A DNA stretch of 64,000 nucleotides from Arthrinium phaeospermum (Eukaryota; Ascomycota; Sordariomycetes; Amphisphaeriales; Apiosporaceae). Every line of letters starts with the position of its first letter. The stretch's first letter is position 1. Both the position numbers and the translations under genes were made by a program. Below are positions 23,640 to 36,429 of the stretch, piece after piece. The DNA lies in the NCBI GenBank assembly GCA_006503535.1, contig QYRS01000003.1, positions 124,001-188,000 of the forward strand, written 5' to 3'. A model generated the notes under the pieces. It ran no database searches. It worked only from the letters and a program-made list of their open reading frames with translations, and was not told where the DNA came from.

Positions 23640-24842
23640 CTATTCTGTGTCCTCTTCATCGTGTCGTGACGATAGCCAGTCCATCATTTGCGAATACTGT
23701 TGCACCCTGTTTCGCTTGCGCGCATCGCGCTTTGCCTTCTTGTCCTTGTCGAACTCCTCCATGGATATTATCCATTTCCAAGCGTCTTCGTTGGATAATA
23801 TCTTGTTCTTGACCGCCTGTCTTACAGTCCTTTCCCATAAGCCATTGGCTGGTTCTTGTTCGCGTGAACGGATGGCGTCTCCATCGACATCCGGAGGTTG
23901 ATGGCGAAAGATGCTTCGCAGGGCGCCGGCTGCATTGCAGGCATGCACGAAGCGGTGCATATAGAAGCCCAGCAAGAGTAGATCGCGATTCGGTAGAGGA
24001 TACTTGTCGGGGTCCGTTGTCTCCAGTAAGTAGACATCGCCATTGCGGAGAGTGGGATGATCACCGATCTCTTCTTCTTCTCCTTCTTCTCCTCCTCCTT
24101 CTTCTTGCTGTGATCTATCGTAGTAAATAGAACTGGAATTGGCGGGGTCTTGGGTTGTGTTGAGGTAGAGGAACTGTACCTTCATCCTTCTCCCATCGTC
24201 TTCTTCATCCGCTTCCAGTGGCAGAGGGCGGATTACCAGCTCAAATCGATCCCACCCCTTATGAACATGCACGTTCAATGGAACAATGTTTTCGTTGGTT
24301 CTTTCAGGGTTGGATAGGATCCGGTCGATTCTTATGGTCATATTCTCGGGGAATATATTCTCGATCCCCCTTTGAAACATCAGCAGGCGTTGGGATTGCC
24401 CCGTAACGCTGTATGGGACAATATGTGCACCCTGGGTCTCCCGCGGATGGCCATCTAATTCAGGTACATCTTCCTGCGCATTTCTCCTGGTCCAGCACCC
24501 TATGACGTCCACGAGCTCCTGTATGAAAGGCTGGTTTGCTTTAATGAAGTCTCGTTCTCCTGATTCGTACTGGTCGAACAAGCCGGGCCTCCAGGAGGTG
24601 TAGTCGGGTTTGACATCGGGGCAGACGGCGAGAGCGATCATCAATCGTATATCTCTTTCAAGACTTGCCTTTTCTGGTGCTGTACCGCTTTGTGAACGGA
24701 CCGACTCTTCCAATCTCCGTTTGAGATGCTCAGCAAACTTGAAACGGTCCTGATATTCTTGAGGCGCATCTCTTTGAGGCGCCTGTTCATCTGGGGCAGG
24801 TTGGTTGCCGACATATCTTGAAGTGATCGCTGGGCTCTCCAT
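23640..24842 (-). CDS. HNH-endonuclease-domain protein (fungal HNH_2 type)
   Basis: Intronless frame of 400 aa. Residues 112-200 have the layout of the fungal HNH_2 domain: a cysteine-turn segment (GCWTRR, C116), the AHIVPYS box with H140, a run of hydrophobics, then NIVPLNVHVHKGWDRF with conserved Asn and His. This is a beta-beta-alpha metal fold that usually binds or cuts nucleic acid. Residues 250-265 form a Glu/Gly tract and the C-terminus (360-400) is charged and probably helical. Such genes are numerous, lineage-variable and mostly uncharacterised in Pezizomycotina. The gene sits directly beside AT-rich DNA upstream and between two housekeeping genes, which fits an accessory insertion. 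Activity is not proven: only the fold can be argued from sequence. Confidence 0.75.
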   Translation of the reverse strand: MESPAITSRYVGNQPAPDEQAPQRDAPQEYQDRFKFAEHLKRRLEESVRSQSGTAPEKASLERDIRLMIALAVCPDVKPDYTSWRPGLFDQYESGERDFIKANQPFIQELVDVIGCWTRRNAQEDVPELDGHPRETQGAHIVPYSVTGQSQRLLMFQRGIENIFPENMTIRIDRILSNPERTNENIVPLNVHVHKGWDRFELVIRPLPLEADEEDDGRRMKVQFLYLNTTQDPANSSSIYYDRSQQEEGGGEEGEEEEIGDHPTLRNGDVYLLETTDPDKYPLPNRDLLLLGFYMHRFVHACNAAGALRSIFRHQPPDVDGDAIRSREQEPANGLWERTVRQAVKNKILSNEDAWKWIISMEEFDKDKKAKRDARKRNRVQQYSQMMDWLSSRHDEEDTE

Positions 24843-25010
24843 TAAGAATTTCTATTGTTTAAGAATTATTTACGTATTATTCTCGATTTTTCTTCTATAA
24901 ATCTCGGAAAATAATTCTCGTTATTTTTTTATTTCGAATAGCGCGAGAGAGAGGTCGTGTTAAATAATACCGTTAATAATATTATTACTTTAGGTGCCGA
25001 CAGTATAGCT
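24843..25010. repeat. AT-rich relic DNA upstream of the HNH gene
   Basis: A markedly AT-rich block (for example TTAAATAATACCGTTAATAA) in otherwise GC-balanced surroundings. It begins one base after the HNH start codon. It looks like decayed (RIP-like) repeat DNA, although I cannot identify a parent element. Confidence 0.55.
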
Positions 25011-25373
25011 GGTTCCCGGCAGGCTGGCAGGATACAGGTACAGTATACTCGGAGCTTGGACCATGAGTTCTAGTATTGCTTCAACTAATTGTTTCCGTCT
25101 TAGGTAGTAGGCTAGTATCTTGTCAGTCGGTAGAGATTTTTTGCATTCCCGTTATCAAGCTCCTCTGACTCAACTATTCTTCGCGTGGCTACCCCGCCAT
25201 TCAGTGAAAATCCTCCCTAAGCTAGATCTGCCGTGTTATGCTGCATAAAGAGCTGGTTGGAGCAGATTTAACGCCGGTCCCACCACCGACTGATCAGATC
25301 GGACTGCTACTCTAAGTGAAGAGTACTTCGGCCAAGTACATAGACATCCGGCCATCCAGCAAGGGGTGTGGCA

Positions 25374-27818
25374 ATGCCGAAAAAGTCAGCAGCACCGGGC
25401 TCGGCCCCGGCGCCGGGCCGTTCAACCAAGGAACTCGCCCAGGATGACTTGGTCATGTCGGTATGTCAAGTCAAGCCGCGCCGCAATACATGGAGCCATC
25501 GGTTTCCGCATTTCTGTCTGACCTTGATGCTCTCTAGACCAACAGCAGTAGCATCGTCTCCAAAAGAAGTGTCGAGCGCATATACTATCCCGACGAGCCC
25601 CATTTCTTCCGTTTCTTCGTCAAGAAGTTCCAGAGGCGCTCTCCTCTGGTCAACCGTGGATACCACTTCCGGCTGCACGTCATCGATGTCTCCGTCCGCA
25701 ATTTTCTCAGGCGCCCGTCCAGCAAAAAGAAGGTCATCGTGAATCTGGGAGCCGGAAGGTAAGCCCTGCTTCCTTTACCCCCTTTCTTTACTTTTGTTGC
25801 TAATGGCCATCCGCTCGTCAGCGACGTACTACCCTGGCAGTGCATGACACGCTACCCTGAAGTTTGCCATGGGGCCAAGTTTGTCGACATAGATTTCCCT
25901 GATCTCATCTCCAAGAAGCGTAGAATTGTCCAGGAGACGCCGGAGCTGCACTCGGTTTTGACGGGACTCGAGTATGGCGACGACCAGTCCGACTTGCAGC
26001 TGACAAGTAACGAGTATGTGCAGATCGGTTGTGACTTACGCCAGCTGAGCCGCCTGGAAGATGCCCTGTCCAAGGTGGTCAGCATCCAGGAATGCGAGTT
26101 CATATTCATCGCCGAGGTCTCGATTACCTACATGGAGACGGAAGCCGCCGATTCGGTGATTCAATGGGCAAGCACTCTGGGCCATGGTCAGTTTGGACCC
26201 CCTACCTCCCCTGGCGCCACCGTTGATTCTCAGGAGACTGACTCTGTTTGCAGCCGAGTTCTGCTTGCTCGAACAGATCTTACCCGATGGGCCAGACCAC
26301 CCCTTTGCTGACATGATGGTCCGCCATTTCAATAAGATGAGAGCGCCCATCAAGTCGGTCAACAAGTACCCGACTCTCCGAGCACAGCAGGAACGCTTCA
26401 ACCGCTTAGGATGGGTGCACGCCGACGCGCAGTCCCTCTGGGGTGCTTGGTCGTCCGAGAAGTATCTGACCCCGGAGGAGCGGCTGAAGATCGACAAGAT
26501 CGAGCCGTTTGACGAGTGGGAAGAGTTTGCCATCTTCGTCAGCCACTACTGCATCGTCTCTGCCCATACCAGACCAGACGTGCTGCCGCCATGCCGGGAT
26601 CTCACGGCGGAAGGCCAACAGGGCAGCATGATCCCGTCTTTCAAAGTCAGTACCGCATTCACTGAGTGCGGTAAAGCATGCCAGCGACGGTTTGGGGCCC
26701 CGATGAAGATGCAGGATCAGTCCGGGCACGAGTTCTTGGGTAACGCATGTGGGCTTGGTAACGTCACCCGCTTAAGCTCGATCGACCTGTTCACTTCGCA
26801 CCCGCAAGATGCCGATATTGATGTACTATCGGTTGGTCCGTCGAGTAGAATGTGCCATAGTTTGGTGGATCTGGGGACACATGGCCAACTCCTGACTGGT
26901 GGAAGGGCTTCTCCATCAAGTGCGTTCCGCGACTGTTGGAAATTTGACATGACTACACGTTCGTGGCACAAGGCGGCGGACCTATCGCAGCCATTGTTTA
27001 GACACTCGGCTACACGCCTCGGCCGGTCGAGTCTGGCGCTGGTAGTTGGCGGGAAGACGGATTTAACTACTGTTTTCAAGAGCTGTTTGCTCTATCAACC
27101 CGATGCTGGCTGGACAGAGTGCACCGTTTCTGGGGCAGACTATGTACCTGTCTTCGGGGCCGTCCTGGTTTCCTACCCGAACCCAATCTCTCCTGGTTCC
27201 GAAAGCGGCGAGCCCGCGACAGGATACCATGGGTTGCTCATAGGTGGTCTTCTGGAAGATGGCACGCTAGCAGAGCAAGCCCTGTACTGGCGCCTGAATC
27301 TCAGGGGCACCGATAAGCCAGAGTTACGCTTCGAAGCCGTGTCGACTACTGATGATTGTGGGCGTACTCAGCCCAATGCCAAATGGGCCGCCGAGTCTAC
27401 GTTATATCGCTTTGGTGCCAGTGCGGTGATGGGCGATGACGGAAATCTGCTAGTTATCGGGGGAATTATCAAAGATCGGGTGATCCCTAGAGACGAAGAG
27501 CTACTGCTCATAAGCACCAGCAACTCTCAAATTCGGATATCGGCAGCAGCTCCGATCATCCAGCCCGGGGCCACATCGCAGACCGATATACCTCGGCCTG
27601 CGTTGCTTGGAATATCGGTCTGCACCAGCGCCGCTGGAGATCTGGTTGTGATGAGTGGTGGTGCCACTTGCTACTCGTTCGGGACATACTGGAACTCGGG
27701 GACGTACAGCTTACGTTACAACCTGCCTGGAGCTCCAACGCCATCTCAAGATCCAGCTCCCGTTCCGTGGAGGTTCCAGAAGAGCGTGGAGTTTATAGAG
27801 AACGCGACTGTACAATAA
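25374..27818 (+). CDS. PPM2: tRNA wybutosine-synthesizing protein 4 (PPM2/TYW4): LCM methyltransferase plus kelch
   Basis: Four exons, 25374-25460, 25538-25758, 25822-26186 and 26254-27818, all GT-AG and in frame (745 aa; yeast Ppm2 is 695). The N-terminal half is a leucine-carboxyl-methyltransferase fold: [20 protein letters not shown], the SAM-binding [15 protein letters not shown] (residues 96-109), the acidic [10 protein letters not shown], and [13 protein letters not shown]. The C-terminal half carries kelch-type beta-propeller repeats ([35 protein letters not shown]). Ppm2/TYW4 methylates and methoxycarbonylates the side chain of wybutosine at position 37 of tRNA-Phe, the last step of that pathway, in the cytoplasm. 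The related Ppm1 methylates PP2A but lacks the kelch half, so the fusion settles the assignment. The first exon is short and Ala/Pro/Ser-rich. Confidence 0.93.
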
Positions 27819-28312
27819 TCCCCACCTGACTTGATCAATATTCCGCGAGTGTAACTCGAGTCCCGAGCGTAAGTAGTTCTACCTCGGGAGTTTGACGAGC
27901 GAGCTGCTGTTGGCATGAACGTCGTCATTCGGGTCGATTTAGGGAGGGAAAAAACATACATACAAGAGCTCACGCTGTTCAAAATAAAACAAGGGAAATA
28001 CCCCAGAAACTTTGTATTATGTTTAAACCACTTATAAGCTGGGCTGAGGAACACGACAGCCTACGATTCAGTATTCTCGATTGGCCAGTAATCCCGCTCT
28101 TCAACGTAGACCCGTAATCTTGTTGCACAGAAGGGTCACTAGATACGGACCAATATTGTATATGTTTATTGAATAGATACAGGGTGATGGCGAAGAGAGA
28201 CGGTCCCATTCATGTCAACAAGGTATCAGACTAAAGTCGCACTACCGCTATCGGGATCTCCCCCATCCAACGCAGGCCAAACCTTCGCATCAGGCAAGGG
28301 TGTTGCGCGTCA
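27819..28312. other. Convergent 3' intergenic region
   Basis: About 490 bp between the stops of PPM2 (+) and the NCS1 permease (-). No coding signal; presumed 3' UTRs. Confidence 0.6.
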
Positions 28313-30738
28313 CTAAACGGACCCATTGGCCTCCTTGGATGCCGGCGGCATTGCTACTATTCCGGATTTAGACCCCCCGGCAGCGCTCGCCATCTTCTCG
28401 TCCGAGCTGCGGAGACTACTGCTATTACCGCCCTCCTCGCCGCCCCGCTGGCTCTCGACGTCGTCGCCACCGATCCCAGGTGGCTGCACCCCGTGCAACG
28501 TCTCCTGCCCCGCGTGGCTGTAGCCAGGGACCACGGCGGGGATGAGGGTGCGGCGGTCGGGCGCGACGTAGTTGAGGGCGCAGTACATGGCGATGGACGC
28601 GAAAAACCCATACAGCCAGTTAACAGCAAACAAATTCGCTATCCCCGCCCCGACGCGGACATTCTGGGGCCTGACCTTGTTAGCGATGCCCGGCAAGAGG
28701 GGCGCAATCACAACCAAGCTCGTGACCGCGGCGCGCCAGTTGCAGGAGCCGTAGATCCCCCTAGGATCATACAGGGCCGGCACGTCGTAGCGCTTGCGCT
28801 TGATGAGCCAGTAATCGGCGAACAGGATCCCCGCCACGGGCCCCATGAAGGACGCGGCGCTGGACATGAAACTCAGGAACGTGGCCGCGGACGAGACGAT
28901 GATCCAGGGACAGAGGGCCCAGCCCCCTACCACCGAAGCGAAGACGACGCCGCGGCGGATGTTGATGTAGCGCGGGCAGAGCGTGGTGATGTCGTTGGCG
29001 AAGCTGATGGAGTTGGCCGAGACGTTGACGCTGATCTGGGCCAGCAGCCAGATGCCGGCGGCGAAGAAGGCCGCCGCGCGGCCGCCGGGCGTCGACTGCC
29101 ACTGCGCGATGATCTCGAGGGGGCTCCAGTAGGTCTGCCCGTACAGGTGCCGCGAGGCGCTGGCCGAGATGACGCCGAAGACGCCGCAGATGGTCTTGAA
29201 GAGGGGGATCACGGGCAGCTGCCACAGCTGCGCGCCGCGCGACTTGCTGAAGCGGGAGAAGTCGGGGATGTTGACGGCGAGGGTCGAGTAGCCGCCGGTA
29301 ACGCTGGTCTGACCGCATAGGTCTCTGTTAGCTTAGGAAGCAAAAACAATAATTCCATTGTGGCTATTGTGTTGGCCCAAAGGGGTGCTGTAGGAAGCAG
29401 CTGTGATAGAAGGGTGGGGGACCACCATTGTGCACAGGGGGAGGAGGGGGAGGAAGGTAAGGTAATAATTCCCAATAGCTGCTCTTTTACCTAACGGTGG
29501 TCGAGTGGTAGTGATTACGCTGGACTGTGCTGGTGGTAAGCCTTTCCGACCGCCTCGTACTCGGAGACACCCTGCCATAGCATCCTCGTTCGATCCTACC
29601 ACCCAGCAGATGTTGTCGCAATCACCTCGAGCCACTTCGGGACGGATGCAATAACATACTGGGAGCTTGACCACCCATATCTCTTTCTTTTTTTTCCTTT
29701 TTTGCTCTATTCTTTTTGGACACATTTGCCTTCCAGGACGAAATAGAGGAAGGGACACTGCCAGGAAGCTAAAGACGGAAATCGTGCCAAAGAGCAGAAC
29801 TTACCAAGTTAGAAAGCCAAAGCCACGCCCGCTTGGACCCCGACACCGTCGCCGGCGCATAGAAGAACTCGCCCTGCCCACCAGCCCGAACCGTAATCCA
29901 GACAACCATAGCGACAGCCATAGGCGGGACAAGGACCGTCTTGACCCAAAACATGCGCTGGAGCTTATGGGTGGGGATGAGCAGCAGCGGGAACTGAATA
30001 CACCAATAAACAAAGTAACTCAGCAGCCCCTGGCTCGTCGTCCCCGCCGACTTCGGGAGATGGTTGGGGAACCGGGCGTAGCTCGGCCATATCGCCGTCA
30101 GGATGGCCGTGACGCAGGCGCCGCCGTTGGCGCTCTGGACGCCGAACCAGAAGAGGGCCAGGACGCCGCGGGCGACGACGCAAAAATAGGCGAGGCGGTA
30201 GCCGTAGGCGGCGCGGATGGCAATGGGGAAGGGGATGTGCAGCTCGGAGCCGACGGCGCCGTTGAGCACCGTCGGCACGGCGTTGCAGAGGCCCGCCGCC
30301 AGGACGATGAGGATGGCGTCCGTGGCCGACAGGCCCGTCGTCATGATGGCGCTCGCCTGCATCCAGGTCGAGATGGTGATGAGGTCGCTGAACCAGTACG
30401 TGATGAAGGCCCATTTGGTCCATCTGTATGTAGTTACACAGTATCTGTCAGTATCATGGACGGACAGATCACATAGAATGAGAAGGGATAATTACGTTCG
30501 TTTCTCCTCCGGCACAGGATCTTGATCTGTCCGTCGCACAGCGTCAGTCGCCTCGCTTTCCAGAAGTAACAACCAGGATACCGGGACCGTATGCCTCACC
30601 AGCATTTGTCCACACATCGGGCGGCGCAATGCTGCTGGACTGCTTCGGCAGCCTCCAGCTGCTTGGCTGTGTAACCCTGAGGTAGACCTTCTCCCGGATG
30701 GCACCACCGCGCCTTCTTATTTGCTGTTGGAAGTCCAT
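28313..30738 (-). CDS. NCS1-family nucleobase transporter (FUR type)
   Basis: Four exons: 30738-30600, 30526-30496, 30423-29805, 29308-28313 (594 aa). Exon 2 is only 31 bp; splicing restores the family hallmark NADQDPVPEEKRTWTKWAF, with Asn-x-Asp-Leu/Gln-x-Pro before the first membrane helix. About twelve hydrophobic segments follow, including TTGLSATDAI, LNGAVGSELHIPFP, FWFGVQSANGG and VNIPDFSRFSKS (residues about 285-296), all typical of FUR-type NCS1 symporters. These move uracil, allantoin, thiamine-like or related substrates with protons across the plasma membrane; the substrate cannot be fixed from sequence. The cytosolic C-tail of about 80 residues is Ser/Gly-rich. Intron 3 is unusually long (496 bp). 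An in-frame ATG at 30759 could add seven residues. Confidence 0.9.
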
Positions 30739-31730
30739 GGTATTCTTCCCTTCATTCATTTAACCGGACGTATAAGTCTGAAAAGAAGCAAACGAAATAG
30801 TTGATTTCTCTGCCATCTATTATCTGACGGGCAAGAGCATAAAGTAAAAGAGTCCACCCAGTCGGGCAGCCTATTGGGGAGGGGGGACTACATTCTTCAA
30901 GCCGAGTCGTCGACGGAACGCCTATCCCTACCAGCAGCGGCACTTGCGAGCGAGCGTCCAATCGCCCGGGTCGCGACATGATTCCTATCCGGAATATCTC
31001 CAATGCTAGAGCTTATCCCACACCCCATGTTCTGTGTTACCTATCTGGCAGATATGCCAAGACCAGACATACATGCCTGCATACGGAGTAGACATCATAG
31101 ATAAGAGGGGGACAAGGGTCCGTTAGTGGTCGGGACGAGCCGATCAACTCGTTACGTCTGGGGCGATCGGCGGAGCCTGTCCCCCTGTGCTGATAAAGCT
31201 GCATGTTAAAACTGACTGTGTAGCATTGCAGTGTTGGTGGGTGTAATCATACCTCGAGTGACCATTCGTAACACAATAGCCAGGTAACCCTTGTTCATGA
31301 TGCTTCAATCCTGCACCTTTACTTGATCATGTCTGACCAGCTATTAGTATTCTTACATAGGCTGCGAGCACCTAAAAGGTAACGTCAGTCATACGTATAC
31401 CTTGTTACATTGGTGTTATTTGGGGATGTTGCGCAATGAATTTCAAGTCAGACAGTCGATGGCTCAAAGATCACGGCCAGCGACGTCAAGTCTATGTAAA
31501 TCAGTGGTATCACGAAACACATAATCAAATCAGCAAAAATCGTGGGTCGAACCAAAAAGAAATATGCATTACTTCCACAATAATGCTGTCCCAAACACCA
31601 GTCTATCTAGCCTCGACAAAGGGATCTCGAGGACGCGTTATACACAAATGCTACAATACAAGAAAGACTGTAGGGAAACAGCTATGCAACAAATGACCTC
31701 CAATTGACGTTCCCTTTCGTTTCACACGCT
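30739..31730. other. Intergenic: permease promoter and KGD1 3' region
   Basis: About 1 kb between two minus-strand genes. No gene supported. It should hold the permease promoter and the KGD1 3' UTR. Confidence 0.5.
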
Positions 31731-34700
31731 TTACTCGCCCTTGAGCTTGTCTTGCGTGACGGTGAAGGCCATGTCAAGGAGGTCGGCCTCCTCCTTCTGG
31801 TGCACCGACTTGAGACCGGTGGCAACCGAAGCCGAGGGGTTGCGGCCGGCGTACATGACGTGCTTGCGGTCGTGGTGCTGCGTGTTGTTGAGCAGCGTCT
31901 CGATACGCGGCTGCACGAAGCTCCAGGCACCGGCGTTCAGGGGCTCCTCCTGGCACCACACAATCGTCTTGGCGTTGGGGTACATGTCGAGGTTCTCCTT
32001 CAGTTGTTGCCAAGGGAAGGGGTTGAGCTGCTCGATACGGGTGAAGGCCACGTTGTCGATCTTGTTCTCCTGGCGGTACTTGGACAGAGTAGCCCAGACC
32101 TGGCCAGAGCAGAGAACGACGCGCTCAATCTCCTCGGGAGCCTTGATGGCGCCAGTCTGGTGCTCAGGGTCGGGGATGATCCACTGGAACTGAGCATCGG
32201 GGCCGGTGAAGTCCTCAATGCTCGAGCGGGCCAGAGGGTGTCGCAGCAGAGACTTGGAGAAGAAGATGACCAAAGCTAATACACGTGTTAGTCTGAAATT
32301 TCATTGATTCGTATACGGGTGAAATAAACTTACGCTTGCGGAACTGCCTGTGCATTTGCCTGCGCAGGACGTGGAACAGGTTGGCCGGGGTGGTCATGTA
32401 GGCAATCTGCATGTTGCAGTCCTGGTGCTGGCGCTGGATCTTCTCGGCGTCGGGGTAGATGCGAGGATCCTCGTTGGACAGCTGCAGGTATCGCTCCAGA
32501 CGACCGGAAGAGTGCTCGGGTCCCTGGCCATCGTAACCGTGAGGCAGAGACATGACGAGACCAGTTCGCTGCATCCACTTCACCTCACCGGAGGCAAGGA
32601 ACTGATCGATGATGCACTGAGCGTTGTTGGCAAAGTCACCGAACTGGGCCTCCCACATGACGAGAGCGTTAGGGGAAGACAGAGAGTAACCGTACTCGAA
32701 GCCAAGAGCACCGAACTCACTCAGGGACGAGTTGGAGATGACAAACTTGCCCTGGTCCTTGCTGATGTGCTGCAGGGGGGTGTAGGTATCCTCGCTCTCC
32801 TGGTCGTGGAGCACAGCGTGACGCTGCGAGAAGGTACCACGCTCAACATCCTGACCGGAGATACGGACGTGGTGGCCTTCAGTCACCAGCGAACCGAAAG
32901 CAAGAGCCTCGGCTGTGGACCAGTCAATGTTCTTACCCTCAGTCACCGACTTGGAGCGGTTCTGCAGGATACGCTTCAGGTTCTTGTGAATGTGGAAGCC
33001 CTCGGGCGCAGAGCCCAGTTCTCCACCAATGTGCTCCAGTGTCCTCTGGTCCACACCAGTAGGCATGTGAGGGAGGATCTCGGTGGCCAGCTCCTTGGGG
33101 GACTTGAAGCCGTTCCATGCGGAAGTGGTCCACTCCTTGGAGGTGGGCTGGTACTCCTTGGACTTGGCAAAGCTCTCCTCGAGCATGCCCCAGACCCACT
33201 GCTTGTGCTCCTCGACGTCCTCCTTGGTGAAAGAGCCGTCCTTGAGCAGCTTCTCGACGTAGAGGTTGATCTGGGGGCTCTTCTCGCTAATGCGCTTGTA
33301 CATGAGGGGCTGAGTGAAAGAGGGCTGGTCAGTCTCGTTGTGACCGTGCTTTCGGTAGCAGACCATGTCGATAACGACATCGGACTGGAACTCGGCACGC
33401 CAGTCGGCAGCCAACTGGCAGACAAAGTTCACAGCCTCGACATCATCGGCGTTGACGTGGAAGACGGGGGCGTCGATGGCCTTGGCGATATCCGTGCAGT
33501 ACGAGGTGGATCGGGCGAATCGAGGATCGGTAGTGAAACCAATCTGGTTGTTGACGACCAGGTGAATGGTACCACCGGTAGAGAAGGCGGGGAGAGAGTG
33601 GAAACCGAGACATTCGTAGACAATACCCTGGGCGGCGAAGGCAGCATCACCGTGCAGCAGGACACCCATGGCGGTTCGGTGCGTCGCCTCGTCGTTGTTG
33701 TAGTGCTGGATAGCTCGGGTCTTTCCAAGGACGACGGGGTCCTCGGCCTCCAAGTGGGAGGGGTTGGCAACGAGAGAAAGCTGGACACGCTTGCCCGAGG
33801 GAGTAGGACGCTCGAAGTTCATACCGAGATGGTACTTCACATCGCCGGAACCTTCGTCCTCGCCACCAGCACTGCCGGCGAACTCGCTGAAGATAGACTC
33901 GTTGGGCTTGCGGACGACGTTGCTGAGAACGTTAAGACGACCACGATGGGGCATACCAATGACAATGTCCTTAACACCGTAGTCAACACTGCGGTCGATC
34001 AGGGCCTTCATACCGGGGACCAGGGTTTCACAGCCTTCCAGACCGAATCGCTTGTCGTTGGGGTACTTGGTAGCCAGGAAAGACTCGAAGCTGGAACTCC
34101 AGATGAGACGGTCGAGAACACGGCGCTTCTCGTCGATGGAGTACTTGAAGGGCTGGGGAACCTCGACACGCTCTCGGAGCCAGTCGCACTTCTCTCGGTC
34201 CGGGATGTGGATGAACTCGACACCGTAGGAACCGCAGTAGATCTTTTCACATGCGGCGATGATCTCGCGGAGGGTCATCTTGTCGCGGCCATCGCGCTTG
34301 AATCTAGGCAGGATACCGGGGCCAAGACTGTACTCAGCATCCAGGTCCTTTTCGGAGAATTGGTAGTGTTCGAGCTGTAGCTCTCTGGGCTTGACGTTGG
34401 TGAAGCCCTTGGACTCATTGCGGATGCCGAGGGGATCGATGTTGGCCTTGTGGTGGCCGCGGGCCTGGTATGCGCGCACCAGCAATTGCACCTTCAAGTG
34501 GTTGGTGACATCTGAACCCTGTCCCTGACCGATGGTGCCGACGACACCGCCCGTGGCGCCAGCAGCACCGGGGACCAGGTTGGGAGGGGGCGTGAAGGCC
34601 TGGGAGATGGGCATGTCGCCGCTCTCCATGTTCTTGAAGTATACCTGCCACGAGACGTGGACGCTCTGGGGGTCTTCCTTCCATTGCATGTACATCTCAT

Positions 34701-34923
34701 CGATATAGTTGGCGGTGCTGCCGGAGAGGAAGTTGTCGCTCGGGTCCGGACTCGAGGCCTGGGCTGAGGCATATCGGCGCTGGGCGGAAGCCGTCGACAG
34801 GGCGAGGGGGCGGCGAGCCGAGGCGAGAGAATAACTTCTCGAGCTCTGAGCAGCGCATCGTGTGGACTGGCTGCTAGCTCGCAGGAGCTGGCAGCCAGAT
34901 CGGCGAATGGAACTGCTGAGCAT
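31731..34923 (-). CDS. KGD1: 2-oxoglutarate dehydrogenase E1 component
   Basis: Two exons, 34923-32334 and 32275-31731, split by a 58 bp intron (1044 aa; yeast Kgd1 is 1014). The N-terminus ([19 protein letters not shown]...) is basic, Ser/Arg-rich and free of acidic residues for about 55 positions, a clear mitochondrial presequence. Then come the OGDH N-terminal motif ([19 protein letters not shown]), the thiamine-diphosphate core ([53 protein letters not shown]) and the transketolase pyrimidine-binding part ([34 protein letters not shown]). After the intron the frame continues [14 protein letters not shown] to the end. It decarboxylates 2-oxoglutarate in the TCA-cycle complex. Strong codon bias produces a long antisense open frame that I treat as a shadow. 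Confidence 0.97.
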
Positions 34924-36429
34924 GGCACCAGGCTATGCTTGCAACAAGCTGTGACGAGCTATTTAGGTGGAGGGAATTAATGGCGGAAGGATGCTGGCCT
35001 CATGAAAAGCAGCAAACCAGAGAGGGCGGGATTATGATATTGCAAAAATACTCCGTACCTGCAAGCTCCAACCCTCCTTTTCTCGAAAGAAATGGGATTG
35101 AAACGAGGAAAGAGAAATGAGCGGCGGAGTAAGTCTCGTAGGAATTGGTGACGTTGAAGTCTTTAGGAAGAGAGAAGGCCTAAAAGAATCGTGGAACAAG
35201 TCATGGGAAACAAGTAGCTGCAGAAAAAGTCGCGACTACCCTGTCACAGGGCCCGAACAGCCATCCACCCCCTGCAAAACTCCATGCTGGCCTCCCTTCT
35301 TTAGCTTCTGCTTTCTCCTCTCTCATACTTACCGCACCTATGAGCAGTGCATCTCTCTACACAGGCAATAACCCTTCTTGCTGCATCAAAAGATGTCCAT
35401 AAGCCCTTTCATTCTCTGTCTGCACACGCACATATATATCTACCTACTAGGCACTCGCATGCGCATGCAATATTACCTTTGCCTGACAAAAGTGTCTTGC
35501 ATCCCACTGTTGCTGCCATAGATCATAGAAGATATCCATGCATGTACGTATGTACCTACCTGTCTCTCCTACAAACTCCCGTGCCCGTCTTTCTTTGCCC
35601 CCCATTCACCCGACCAATAAGGCCATAGCCAATAGCCCTACATAGAGAGTTTTTGAAGGCACTCCGCGTATTGCCGGGCCACGAACCGCCTCGGTTATGC
35701 AATTATGTAATTATTATCGTAACTACCGTGGATAGGGGAGCGACCAGGGGAAAGTCGGCTTGCTGGTCCAGAAAAGAGGTGCTAGCTCCCTACGAGATGC
35801 CGCGAGAGTCCCGAGAGTCCCGGCCAAGCATCGCGAAACCAAAGCCGAAAAGCCTCGCGTTCGAGCATGCAGTGTTTGGCTTGCATGCACCTGCAAATAG
35901 CATCAATGGGCCAGAAATAGCTAGGCCCGGTCAATCTCCGACATGAGCTGTTTAGAGCGGTAACTCAACTGCCAGTTGTTTACGGGCCTATGCACCCCGA
36001 CGGGTTGGACTTTTGCCTTGGCATCTCCAAGTCTCTCTGCACAGCGACGTAATGTTTCAGCCCGGAAATGCAGTTAAAGTGATAGTTTGCGAAGTGCCAA
36101 CCGTCAATTGAATTCTATTTGAGAGTCCATGCCAGGTGCCAGGAGGACTACTGCAAAGCGACCAATATTCGTCCTTGGTTGGACCTGAGAAATATATCCC
36201 ATCTTGGTGAATGAAACAAGAGCTCTCGCCCAATCCGCCCAGGATCTGCGGGCAGATAGACTTTTCGGCAAGCTGGAGAACCTAGGCAATTTGGGCGGTT
36301 TGGGACGGGGCAAGGACAGCTCAGCTCCGACTTCTGCTGAGGCAAAGACTGGAGAAGGTGGCAACGACATCTGTCAGAACTCCACCACTATTTTTGGCTT
36401 AGGAGCCAGAGGCCGCGGAATTAAAGCGG

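Noticed and set aside
28493..29320. 275-codon plus-strand frame of Gly/Arg/Asp-rich composition
   Set aside because: Antisense shadow of the NCS1 permease exon 4.
32350..34380. 676-codon open frame on the plus strand
   Set aside because: It is exactly antisense to KGD1 exon 1; the strong codon bias of KGD1 removes stops on the opposite strand. It has no domain of its own.
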